From Brevibacillus fluminis (GTDB lineage: Bacteria > Bacillota > Bacilli > Brevibacillales > Brevibacillaceae): 64,000 nt of DNA. The notes beneath the pieces were generated by a model, which saw only the letters and a program-made list of their open reading frames with translations, ran no database searches and was not told the DNA's origin. Positions 41,683 to 49,774 of this stretch are shown piece by piece (position 1 is the first letter of the stretch; each line of letters opens with the position of its first letter). Position numbers and translations under genes: made by a program. Where the stretch lies: positions 372,001 through 436,000 of the forward strand of contig NZ_RHHQ01000008.1 in the NCBI RefSeq assembly GCF_003710825.1, read 5' to 3'.

Positions 41683-42912
41683 GTGAGAGAGGTTTTTGGG
41701 AATCGTAATTTTCGCAGGCTGTTCTTTTCAAATTTATTTGCCGGGTTTGGCCAGGGTATGACCATGATAGGGATTTCGTGGTATTTAGTGGAGATGACAG
41801 GTATGGCCAGATTACTCGGCTCCACGATGCTGATTTCCTCTATTCTTGTGTTTCTTATTGGGCCGTTTACTGGTGCAGTCATTGACCGCTTTTCCCGTAA
41901 GGCAATTCTCCAGATTGAGCAGATAGGAGGCTTCATCGTGCTCGCCGTGTTAGCAGCATGGGGATTTTGGGGCACGTATCATGAGTGGATGATGGTGCTC
42001 ATTTATTTGACCACTACATTCATGCTTCAGATTCACTATCCAACGCAGTCAGCCCTCGTTCAGGAAACTTTTGACCAAAAACAATACAACGCCATCAACT
42101 CTTTACTAGAAATTCAGAACCAAACCGCTTTGGTCTCGGCTGGGGCGCTAGCAGGACTACTTTTGGTCAAGTTTGGACTGCAGATTGTACTACTGCTAAA
42201 CGCATTGACGTATTTACTAGCGTTTGTGCTGTTATCAGGTATGGACTACGTTTTCACGGTGAAACAACCAGCAACAAAGAACATCCGCATATCTTGGAGG
42301 CAGCAATTTAATCAGGGGTGGATCTTCATCAGGGAAAGAAGAGGCTTCATGATATTTGGTGTTTCTGCTCTTGTGCCCTTCATTGCGGTTACGCTCGTGA
42401 ACCTGCTTAACCCGATCTTTGTGAGACAGACATTGAAAGAGGATGTACACATCTACTCACTCGCGGAAGTTTCCTATTCAATAGGCGCGGTTCTGGCAGG
42501 AGCATGCATTGCCTGGATTAGTCGAAAATTTGGTGCATTTTCGTCCATGGTGTTCCATTTTATGTTGATGGCGCTCGTTCTTGCTCTCACAGTTGTTCTG
42601 CCAACAGGCTGGATTTTTGTGCTGCTGTCTGCCTTTTTAGGCTGGTGCAACGTTTCAACACGTCTTATTAGACAGAACGTTTACATGCAGCTGTTGCCCA
42701 ATCACTTTATGGGCAGAGTGCTCAGCTCTTTAAATTCGGTGGGTACGTTGATGAGGCTACTGCTACTCGCCCTGTTCACTACAATTATCGACTCAACTGG
42801 TGCAGAAGTTGGCTTTCTAGTATTAGCTGGTCTTTTAGTAGTATCGGGGGCAGGGATTATGGTTTCCATGCGCATGTTGATGGAGCAAGTACCTTCGGCC
42901 GACGAGGTGTGA
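41683..42912 (+). CDS. MFS transporter
   Basis: 409-residue, twelve-helix major facilitator protein of the MFS_3/enterobactin-exporter-like type (FGNRNFRRLFFSNLFAGFGQ; conserved GAVIDRFSRK between helices 2 and 3). Starts with GTG 41683 behind AAGGAGA. Such proteins mostly export drugs or siderophores; nothing in the sequence fixes the substrate. It has its own upstream terminator separating it from the ABC exporter. Confidence 0.9.
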   Translation: MREVFGNRNFRRLFFSNLFAGFGQGMTMIGISWYLVEMTGMARLLGSTMLISSILVFLIGPFTGAVIDRFSRKAILQIEQIGGFIVLAVLAAWGFWGTYHEWMMVLIYLTTTFMLQIHYPTQSALVQETFDQKQYNAINSLLEIQNQTALVSAGALAGLLLVKFGLQIVLLLNALTYLLAFVLLSGMDYVFTVKQPATKNIRISWRQQFNQGWIFIRERRGFMIFGVSALVPFIAVTLVNLLNPIFVRQTLKEDVHIYSLAEVSYSIGAVLAGACIAWISRKFGAFSSMVFHFMLMALVLALTVVLPTGWIFVLLSAFLGWCNVSTRLIRQNVYMQLLPNHFMGRVLSSLNSVGTLMRLLLLALFTTIIDSTGAEVGFLVLAGLLVVSGAGIMVSMRMLMEQVPSADEV

Positions 42913-42927
42913 AGAATACCCGACCAT

Positions 42928-42970
42928 AAAAAAACAGTGACCACCGCTTCCGAATGGTCACTGTTTTTTT
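42928..42970. terminator. Shared terminator, MFS gene and pot operon
   Basis: Perfect 16-bp arms with A7/T7 ends at 42928-42943 and 42955-42970. Confidence 0.93.
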
Positions 42971-42980
42971 ACTCGCAATG

Positions 42981-44069
42981 CTATGCTGGCAACAATACCC
43001 CATGCGCGCCCTCCCACGAGATCGCGACACGCTCGCCTGGCGTGAAATGCTGGCATTGGTGCGCCGTTTCAAGCACCGTAATCCGTTCGTCTGATTCGCA
43101 GACGCGGATGATTTGGCGAACGAACGAGCCGACATACACGCGCTCTTCAAAAATGCCGGTAAGCTGGTTGTCCGCAACCTCCCCGTCCGTTTGCGCAGAG
43201 CAGCGAATTCGTTCCGGGCGAATTGACAGGTAGACTTTTTGCTCGGGTGTAACCGAGGCTTGCTTTTTTTGTACATGAACCCGCTGATTGAACAGATTGA
43301 GAATGACCGAATCACCTTCCACTCCCAGCACGCCTCCGGCGTACAGGTTGGTATCCCCGATGAAATCAGCCACAAACCGCGTTTGCGGCACTTCATATAG
43401 CTCCTCCGGCGTGGACAACTGCTCGATATTTCCGCCATTCATCACCGCAACCCGGTCGCTCATCGTGAGCGCTTCCTCCTGATCGTGTGTCACGTAGATG
43501 AACGTCATGCCCAGCTGCTGGTGCAGATGCTTTAATTCCACCTGCATTTCTTTGCGCAGCTTCAAATCCAATGCGCCCAGCGGCTCATCGAGCAGCAGGA
43601 CTCGCGGGTTGTTGACCAATGCGCGGGCAAGTGCGACGCGCTGTTGCTGGCCACCCGATAGCTGCCTCGGCTTATGGTCCTTCAAATGCTCAAGCTGCAC
43701 GCGCCGCAGCGCTTCGAGCGCCTGCTGCTCCCGTTCCACTTTCGGCACCTTGCGCATCTTGAGTCCGTATGTCACATTTTCAAACAAGGTCATATGCGGA
43801 AACAGTGCATAGCTTTGGAAGACGGTGTTGATGTCGCGCTTGAATGGCGGCAGATGCTTGACGTCCTGTCCGTTTACATAGATGCTGCCGCCGGTCGGCG
43901 TCTCAAAACCGCCGATCATGCGCAGCGTCGTCGTTTTTCCACAGCCGCTCGGGCCAAGCAGTGTGAGGAATTCGCCATGTTCAATCTGAAGATTCAGGTT
44001 ATTTACCGCGATGAAACTACCATACGTCTTATTTAAATTTTCCAATTGTACGATCGGGACACCCATCAT
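42981..44069 (-). CDS. potA: Polyamine-type ABC transporter ATPase
   Basis: 362-residue PotA-like ATPase: Walker A GPSGCGKTT, LSGGQQQRVALARAL, VLLLDEPLGALD, switch THDQEEAL, then a C-terminal TOBE domain (LSIRPERIRCS). Last gene of a six-gene minus-strand operon controlled by a sigma-54 promoter. ATG 44069 follows GGGAGGAGCGGCT. Substrate assignment (putrescine/spermidine-like) rests on the PotBCD partners; related systems also carry other cationic or amide compounds. Confidence 0.92.
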   Translation of the reverse strand: MMGVPIVQLENLNKTYGSFIAVNNLNLQIEHGEFLTLLGPSGCGKTTTLRMIGGFETPTGGSIYVNGQDVKHLPPFKRDINTVFQSYALFPHMTLFENVTYGLKMRKVPKVEREQQALEALRRVQLEHLKDHKPRQLSGGQQQRVALARALVNNPRVLLLDEPLGALDLKLRKEMQVELKHLHQQLGMTFIYVTHDQEEALTMSDRVAVMNGGNIEQLSTPEELYEVPQTRFVADFIGDTNLYAGGVLGVEGDSVILNLFNQRVHVQKKQASVTPEQKVYLSIRPERIRCSAQTDGEVADNQLTGIFEERVYVGSFVRQIIRVCESDERITVLETAHQCQHFTPGERVAISWEGAHGVLLPA

Positions 44070-44081
44070 AGCCGCTCCTCC

Positions 44082-44891
44082 CTATTTCGCTCTCATTTTC
44101 GCTTCATCTTTTCCCAAGAACCATTGCGACATGACGATGATCACCACGGAAAACAGGAAGATGACCGTCGTAATCGCATTGATTTCCGGCGTAATGCCCG
44201 TCCGCAGCATGGCCCAGATTTCGAGCGGCAGCGTATTGTCCCGCCCCGTCAGGAAAAAGGTGACCGGCACTTCATCCAGCGAAATCGTGAATGCGAGCAG
44301 AGCCGCGCCAATGATGGAAGTCCGGATATTCGGCAGCACTACGTGGAAAAAGGTTTGTATCCGGTTGGCGAAAAGGTCCATCGACGCCTCTTCCAGGGCA
44401 GAGTCGATCCGTTCCAGCCGGGCATAGATCTGCGTGATCACAACCGGCACCAAAAACGTAATGTGTCCGATGATCACCGCGGTCAGCGACAGGCGTGCTC
44501 CCGCCAGGATGAAAAAATGCAGAAGCGAGACACCTGTAATGATGCCCGGCAGCATCAGCGGCATCGTCACCAATCGACGAAAAAATACTTTCCCGGGAAA
44601 TTTGTATTTGTAAATGGCGAAAGCTCCCGGAATTCCGAGAATCAGCGCACACGTGACGCCGTAAAACGCAACCATCAGACTGTTTTGCAGCGACTTCCAA
44701 ATGCTCGTGTTTTCCATCAGCTTTTCGTACCAGCGAATGGAGATGCCCTTCATCGGAAATGAATTGACGACATCCGGGTTAAAGGAGTAAAAAATGATGA
44801 TCAGCACGGGTAAATAGATGAAGCACATGACGCAAAAGGCAACCGCCCACATCGCGATGGTCAAGCCATCTGTCCGCTGACCAGAAGTCAT
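44082..44891 (-). CDS. potC: Polyamine-type ABC transporter permease PotC
   Basis: 269-residue, six-helix permease with the EAA loop EEASMDLFANRIQTFFHVVL and the family N terminus leading to FYSFNPDVVNSFPMKGISIRWY. It pairs with PotB to form the import channel. GGAGGGAAGCTGCA precedes the ATG; 12 bases separate it from potA. Confidence 0.93.
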   Translation of the reverse strand: MTSGQRTDGLTIAMWAVAFCVMCFIYLPVLIIIFYSFNPDVVNSFPMKGISIRWYEKLMENTSIWKSLQNSLMVAFYGVTCALILGIPGAFAIYKYKFPGKVFFRRLVTMPLMLPGIITGVSLLHFFILAGARLSLTAVIIGHITFLVPVVITQIYARLERIDSALEEASMDLFANRIQTFFHVVLPNIRTSIIGAALLAFTISLDEVPVTFFLTGRDNTLPLEIWAMLRTGITPEINAITTVIFLFSVVIIVMSQWFLGKDEAKMRAK

Positions 44892-44909
44892 TGCAGCTTC
44901 CCTCCTTAT

Positions 44910-45836
44910 TTAGCGCTGTGTCACGCTGCCATATCGTTTTTCCATCCGCTCCGTCACTTCAAGCACGCCGATGACCAAGAGCAGGATGATGATGCCGATC
45001 GCAGAGCCGAGCGGCCAATTGTACGCTGCCCCGAACAGACTGACGACGATGTTGGCGATCATGATTCCATCCGGTCCGCCGATCAATACCGGGGCAATAA
45101 AGTCACCCATCGACAGGACGAATGCCATTGTGCATCCCGCAAGCACGCCCGGCAAGCTCAATGGAAAAACGATATGGAAGAACGTCTTGAAGCGATTGGC
45201 CCCCAAATCCTTGGATGCCTCAATCAAATCTTTAGGCATATGCTCCAACGACGCATAGATCGGCATCAGCACAAATGGCACGAAAATGTGCGTGAGTGTG
45301 ATGATGACGGCAAATGGGCTGTAGAGAAACAGCGTCATCGGCTGGTCGATTACGCCGAGCCACAGCAAAAAGTTGTTTAGAATGCCGTCTGTACCAAGGA
45401 TTACCTTCCAGGCGAAGGCACGCACCAGGTAGCTGGTCCATAACGGGATGATCACCATGACATACAATATCATCTTCCAGCGCTGCCCGACCTTGAATGC
45501 CAGCACATAGGCAAGCGGATAGCTGATCAAAAGAGCAAGCGCGGTCACAAGGAGCGCGATGCCTAACGTTTTCAAGAGCGTCCCGAAATAGAGCGGATTC
45601 GTGAAAATCGTCACGTAGTTCATCACATTAAATACATGCGCGATCTGGCTGTTTTCGAGCTTCCAAAAGGAATTGATGAAAATGAGAATATACGGAATAA
45701 ACAGAAAAAATAATGCCCATAAAGCCGCTGGCAGCAAGGCCATTAGCAGCCTGACTTTGTTTTTGTGAAAAAATCGAGCCAGCCGGTTTCGCTCCGCACC
45801 GACCCAGGTTGCTTGCTGATTCGTTTCCACTCTCAA
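44910..45836 (-). CDS. potB: Polyamine-type ABC transporter permease PotB
   Basis: About 308 residues from TTG 45836, chosen because AGGAG lies eight bases upstream; the open frame runs on to 45980 but that part is not family-like. Six helices, EAA loop IEASKDLGANRFKTFFHIVF, and the GDFIAPVLIGG motif are PotB features. Its N terminus is longer than usual and hydrophilic (MRVETNQQATWVGAERN). 18 bases before potC. Confidence 0.9.
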   Translation of the reverse strand: MRVETNQQATWVGAERNRLARFFHKNKVRLLMALLPAALWALFFLFIPYILIFINSFWKLENSQIAHVFNVMNYVTIFTNPLYFGTLLKTLGIALLVTALALLISYPLAYVLAFKVGQRWKMILYVMVIIPLWTSYLVRAFAWKVILGTDGILNNFLLWLGVIDQPMTLFLYSPFAVIITLTHIFVPFVLMPIYASLEHMPKDLIEASKDLGANRFKTFFHIVFPLSLPGVLAGCTMAFVLSMGDFIAPVLIGGPDGIMIANIVVSLFGAAYNWPLGSAIGIIILLLVIGVLEVTERMEKRYGSVTQR

Positions 45837-45892
45837 ACCGGACCGCTCCTTTCCACATCCAATTTGGTAAAAGCGTGCGATTGTGGCAGCCC

Positions 45893-45959
45893 CATGAGAC
45901 GCTAGCCGGCTGACAAGCGGATTTTTTCCCCTTGCCCGCCGACTGCATCGTCTCTCATG
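45893..45959 (-). repeat. Intercistronic hairpin between potD and potB
   Basis: CATGAGA and TCTCATG, together with GACG/CGTC, form outer arms around a 50-base centre in the 165-base potD-potB gap. No U-tract. Likely shapes the relative expression of binding protein and permeases. Confidence 0.5.
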
Positions 45960-46001
45960 AGCGGAACACATCGCTCGCAATTCGCGCCCGATGCGCGGAC
46001 G

Positions 46002-47114
46002 CTATTGACCTGCCTTCACTTCATTCCAAACCTCGTTATAACGGTTGCGGTCAGGGACGAATTGCCAGAAGTTGATCTTTTTCATCATCTGGTTGTATGT
46101 ATCTGGATTGTCCAGCATGTTGCGCTTCATTTGATCCGCATCCATGAACTTGGCTGCTTGCGGGTTGGAGACGTAGTAGTTGGTCACGTCATTGAATTTT
46201 TTCAGCGTCTCAGGCGAGATTAGGAAGTCGAGCAGCTTCTCTGCCATTTCCTTGTTCGGCGAATCTTTGGTGATCATCAGTAGGTCGATCCAGCCGCTCG
46301 TTCCTTCTTTCGGGATCGTTTCCTTGATATTGCGTCCCATCTTTTGCAAGGTATGCGTGGTCAGCGGCCAGCCGTTGGAAATCACGATCTCTTTATTCGC
46401 ATACAGATCGTTCAGCTCCCCGCCTGTCGCCCAGTACTTACGAATGTTCGGCTTCAGCGCCAGCATGTCGGCTTTTACTTTTTGCAGCTGCTCTGGCGTC
46501 ATGCTGTACAGCTCATCCGGTTTGGCGGAATCGAGGCTGCCGATCCCGTCTTTTTGCGCGGAAATGTACAACGTGGAAATCTCGTCCCACACCGCGACTT
46601 TCCCTTTGTATTGAGGATCCCACAGCACGCTCCAGGAGGTCGGCTCCTCTTTGAGCACATCGGCGTCATAGATGAGTGTGTTGGGGCCCCATGCCATCGG
46701 GATGCCGTAGAGCGATCCGTCAGCCTTTTTGGTGTTGACCTGCTTCAACGGCTCGGCGATGTCCTTGTAGTTGCTGATGTGCTCCAGATTGATTGAATCG
46801 AGCAGGTTGCTGTCATTCAGCGCCTTTGCCACATCGCTCGACGCGATGATCAGATCGTAGACCGAGCCCCCGCCGCCTTTCATTTTGGCGATGATTTCAT
46901 CGGTGGAGCCGGCATACGTGGCACTGACCTCGACGTTGTATTTCGCTTCAAAATCTTTGATGAAGGACGGATCAGCATAACCTTCCCAGCCAAGCACGCT
47001 AATTTGTGTTTTTTTACCTGACGCCCCTTCGGAAGAACCGCCGCAACCAGCCACTGACAATGTCAAAAGTGAAAGAATGGCGACGCCGATCCCCCATTTG
47101 CGCCGTGCTCTCAT
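46002..47114 (-). CDS. potD: Polyamine-type substrate-binding lipoprotein
   Basis: 370-residue lipoprotein with lipobox SVAGC (Cys24) and a PotD-type binding fold: ISVLGWEGYADPSFIKDFEA, AGSTDEIIAKMKGGGGSVYD, IPMAWGPNTLIYD, WATGGELNDLYANKE. The acidic residues that hold amines in E. coli PotD are not fully assignable by eye; W/G-containing pocket motifs are present. AAGGGGGAG precedes ATG 47114. The gene follows the aldehyde dehydrogenase by 93 bases. Confidence 0.92.
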   Translation of the reverse strand: MRARRKWGIGVAILSLLTLSVAGCGGSSEGASGKKTQISVLGWEGYADPSFIKDFEAKYNVEVSATYAGSTDEIIAKMKGGGGSVYDLIIASSDVAKALNDSNLLDSINLEHISNYKDIAEPLKQVNTKKADGSLYGIPMAWGPNTLIYDADVLKEEPTSWSVLWDPQYKGKVAVWDEISTLYISAQKDGIGSLDSAKPDELYSMTPEQLQKVKADMLALKPNIRKYWATGGELNDLYANKEIVISNGWPLTTHTLQKMGRNIKETIPKEGTSGWIDLLMITKDSPNKEMAEKLLDFLISPETLKKFNDVTNYYVSNPQAAKFMDADQMKRNMLDNPDTYNQMMKKINFWQFVPDRNRYNEVWNEVKAGQ

Positions 47115-47207
47115 GTGAACTCCCCCTTATCGTTTACGCTGATCCGATTCTATTTCCGCCTGTTCGGCTTTCTCTCTATCTGTTCACCGGTGTCTATGCC
47201 GCTCTTC

Positions 47208-48680
47208 TTATCCTTCAAACCAGCCTACAGGGCCCACTTGCAGGTTGATGTTGATCTGTTTGATTTCCATGAACTCGTCCAGACCGTATGTGCCAAGTCC
47301 ACGTCCGATTCCGCTTTGCTTGTAGCCGCCCCATGGCGCTTCGTTGTAAGTTGGATGGTAGGCGTTGATCCATGTGATACCTGCGCGCAGCTTTTTGATT
47401 ACGCGCATCGCTTTAGCGCCGTCTTGCGTGAACACGCCGCCAGCCAGGCCGTAGACGGTGCCGTTTGCAAGCTCGATCGCTTCCGCTTCGTCCTTGAATT
47501 TTTGGATCACGCACACAGGACCGAAGATTTCCTCCTGCACGATGCGCATGTCTTGCTTCACATCAACGAAAGCGGTCGGTTCGACGAAGAAGCCGTTCGC
47601 ATGCGCTTCGTCTGTCAAGCGGTTGCCGCCGAACAGCAGGCGCGCGCCCTCTTGCTTGCCGATCTCGACGTAGCCGAGGATTTTTTCCATATGGGCTTGG
47701 CTGACCACAGGGCCCATTTCGGATTGCGCATCAAGCCCGTTGCCGACGCGAATTTTTTGTGCGCGCTCCGCAAACGCTTCCACAAAACGATCGTAAATGC
47801 TCTCTTCTACCAAGATGCGTGAACCTGCCGAGCACACTTGGCCTGCGCCGCAATAGATGCCGAACAGTGCATAATCAACTGCAGCGTCGAAATCCGCATC
47901 GGCAAAGATGATGTTCGGCGACTTACCGCCCAGCTCCAAGGAGATTTTTTTGATGTTGCCCGCAGCCGCGCGCATGATGTTGCGTCCGGTTGTCGTTCCG
48001 CCTGTGAAGGAAACCAGATCGACGTCTTGGCTTTCCGCCAGCTCGTTACCCACTGTCGCGCCAGCTCCCATGACCAGGTTGACGACGCCTTTTGGCACGC
48101 CTGCTTCCTCGATGATTTCAACCAGCTTGGTGCAGGTGATCGGTGTAATTTCCGATGGCTTAATGACGATCGTATTGCCCGCAGCCAATGCAGGAGCCAC
48201 TTTCCATACCACCATCAGCATCGGGAAATTCCACGGCGTGATCAAGCCGCATACGCCGACAGGCTCGCGGACGACCATCGCTTGCATCGGATCGGCTACG
48301 CTATATGTTTGGCCGTGCGGCTTGGTCACCGCACCAGCATAGTAACGGAAGCAGGCAGCCGCATCCGCGATATCGAAGCCGGACTCGCGCAGCGTTTTAC
48401 CGTTGTCCATCGTTTCCAGGCGGGACAGCTCTTCCTGACGGGACTCAATCAGATCAGCGATTTTGAACAGCACGCGCGCACGCTCTGCTCCTGGCAGCTC
48501 GGACCATACGCCGCTGTCAAACGCTTCCTTCGCAGCAGCAATCGCGCGTTTGGCATCCTCTACGTCACCTTCTGCTGCTTTTGCGATAACCTCGCCTGTT
48601 GCCGGATTGACCACATCGCGGGTTTTGCCGCTTTGCGCCTGCTGCCATTCACCATTCACATACATTTTCAGTTCCAACAT
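47208..48680 (-). CDS. Aldehyde dehydrogenase (betaine/aminoaldehyde type)
   Basis: 490-residue NAD-dependent aldehyde dehydrogenase. Cofactor segment ITPWNFPMLMVVWKVAPAL, FTGGTTTGRNI, catalytic glutamate in SLELGGKSPN, catalytic cysteine in GAGQVCSAGSR, and EEIFGPV. Similar to betaine- and gamma-aminobutyraldehyde dehydrogenases. Its position between an amide hydrolase and a polyamine-type importer suggests that it oxidises an aldehyde formed from the imported amine. The start ATG 48680 follows AGGAGGCTTGATGTGAA; it lies immediately after the hydrolase stop, so translation is likely coupled. Confidence 0.92.
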   Translation of the reverse strand: MLELKMYVNGEWQQAQSGKTRDVVNPATGEVIAKAAEGDVEDAKRAIAAAKEAFDSGVWSELPGAERARVLFKIADLIESRQEELSRLETMDNGKTLRESGFDIADAAACFRYYAGAVTKPHGQTYSVADPMQAMVVREPVGVCGLITPWNFPMLMVVWKVAPALAAGNTIVIKPSEITPITCTKLVEIIEEAGVPKGVVNLVMGAGATVGNELAESQDVDLVSFTGGTTTGRNIMRAAAGNIKKISLELGGKSPNIIFADADFDAAVDYALFGIYCGAGQVCSAGSRILVEESIYDRFVEAFAERAQKIRVGNGLDAQSEMGPVVSQAHMEKILGYVEIGKQEGARLLFGGNRLTDEAHANGFFVEPTAFVDVKQDMRIVQEEIFGPVCVIQKFKDEAEAIELANGTVYGLAGGVFTQDGAKAMRVIKKLRAGITWINAYHPTYNEAPWGGYKQSGIGRGLGTYGLDEFMEIKQININLQVGPVGWFEG

Positions 48681-48681
48681 T

Positions 48682-49503
48682 TCACATCAAGCCTCCTGTA
48701 GTTTGATTTGATGACCGTTTTGTTTGATGCAACAGCTGCTCGAACAAGTCCGCTTCCCCGTTCAGGATGCGGCGAATCTTGGGGTCCGTGCCGCGAAACA
48801 GCAGGACCGGAAAGGTGACGATCTCCTCTTTGTCACAAAGCAAAGCATGCGTTTTACCGTAGCCGTCCACGAAGGTGCTTTCACCGATAAACGTCATCTC
48901 GCCTTCGAATCCGATGCGATTGCACAAGGCGACGGGAATCTCGTTTTCCATCGCACGGCACTGCGTGTAGATGAGCTGATATTCCTTGTATGGCTGCATG
49001 TTGGAGGTCGGGATCAGGATCATGCTGGCCCCTTTCAGCCTCAAGATGCGCGCCACCTCGGGAAACTCCAGATCAAAGCAGCTCATGATGCCGATCGTGC
49101 CGAACTTGGTTTCGAACACCGGCAGCTCAGACCCGCTGCTGAAAAACACCCGTTCCTCATCAAACAGATGGGTTTTGCGGTAGATGCCGAGCACCTCGCC
49201 ACGGTCATTGATCAAGGCAGTCGTGACGTAATAGCGCTCCTGCTCCCGTTCGGGAAACGAATACAGCACGTGGATGCCCTCTTCCCGACACAGCGCTTTC
49301 ATATAGCTCATGCACGGGCCGCCCAGACTCTCCGCCGCTTCTGCGAGCCAGGGACCGATCGAGTAGCCGGTGAGACACAGTTCGGGAAATACGACCAGAT
49401 CCGACTGCTGCCTGCGGGCTTCACGCACATAGCGCGTGATTTTTTCCAGATTGAAAAACTTTTGATTCAATTGGGTCTCGATCTGAGCAATGGATAATCG
49501 CAT
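48682..49503 (-). CDS. Carbon-nitrogen hydrolase (nitrilase superfamily), complete triad
   Basis: 273 residues with all three catalytic residues of the superfamily: Glu41 in FPELCLTGY, Lys110 in YRKTHLF, and Cys142 in MSCFDLEFPE. These enzymes hydrolyse amides, N-carbamoyl compounds or nitriles; N-carbamoylputrescine- or omega-amidase-like activity would fit the operon. First gene after a sigma-54 promoter; GGAAAGGAGAAACCG precedes ATG 49503. A paralogue with a mutated cysteine lies 1.6 kb away in the divergent unit. Confidence 0.92.
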   Translation of the reverse strand: MRLSIAQIETQLNQKFFNLEKITRYVREARRQQSDLVVFPELCLTGYSIGPWLAEAAESLGGPCMSYMKALCREEGIHVLYSFPEREQERYYVTTALINDRGEVLGIYRKTHLFDEERVFFSSGSELPVFETKFGTIGIMSCFDLEFPEVARILRLKGASMILIPTSNMQPYKEYQLIYTQCRAMENEIPVALCNRIGFEGEMTFIGESTFVDGYGKTHALLCDKEEIVTFPVLLFRGTDPKIRRILNGEADLFEQLLHQTKRSSNQTTGGLM

Positions 49504-49546
49504 CGGTTTCTCCTTTCCACTGAAAGTGATTTCGCCATATTATACT

Positions 49547-49562
49547 TGCAAGCGTTGTGCCA
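49547..49562 (-). promoter_or_regulatory. Sigma-54 (SigL) promoter of the hydrolase-ALDH-pot operon
   Basis: On the minus strand TGGCAC-AACGC-TTGCA, an exact match to the -24/-12 consensus with correct 5-base spacing, 44 bases upstream of the first ATG. Confidence 0.92.
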
Positions 49563-49625
49563 ATTCTAAAAACTTTGATTTTTCAATAAAAATGTAGTAT
49601 TTTAGCTTCACGTCCGTCGAAAACC

Positions 49626-49641
49626 GATGAATTTTTTCATC
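49626..49641. promoter_or_regulatory. Enhancer-like dyad, copy 1
   Basis: GATGAATTTTTTCATC; the same 16-bp dyad form recurs twice more before the activator gene. About 70 bases upstream of the sigma-54 -24 element. Confidence 0.75.
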
Positions 49642-49718
49642 GTTGAAAGAGCCAAATCGAGTTCAGTAGACTTTGAATACAGGTTCGGTGGAAACAGATG
49701 GAGGGTTATCGTAGTGAT

Positions 49719-49734
49719 GATGATTTTTTTCATC
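49719..49734. promoter_or_regulatory. Enhancer-like dyad, copy 2
   Basis: GATGATTTTTTTCATC, 93 bases from copy 1 (close to nine helical turns). Confidence 0.75.
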
Positions 49735-49736
49735 GG

Positions 49737-49752
49737 GATGCATTTTTTCATC
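49737..49752. promoter_or_regulatory. Enhancer-like dyad, copy 3
   Basis: GATGCATTTTTTCATC, 18 bases from copy 2, ending 22 bases before the activator start codon; may also mediate autorepression of the activator. Confidence 0.75.
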
Positions 49753-49774
49753 CCCTTCGAGGAGGCGTTTTTCA

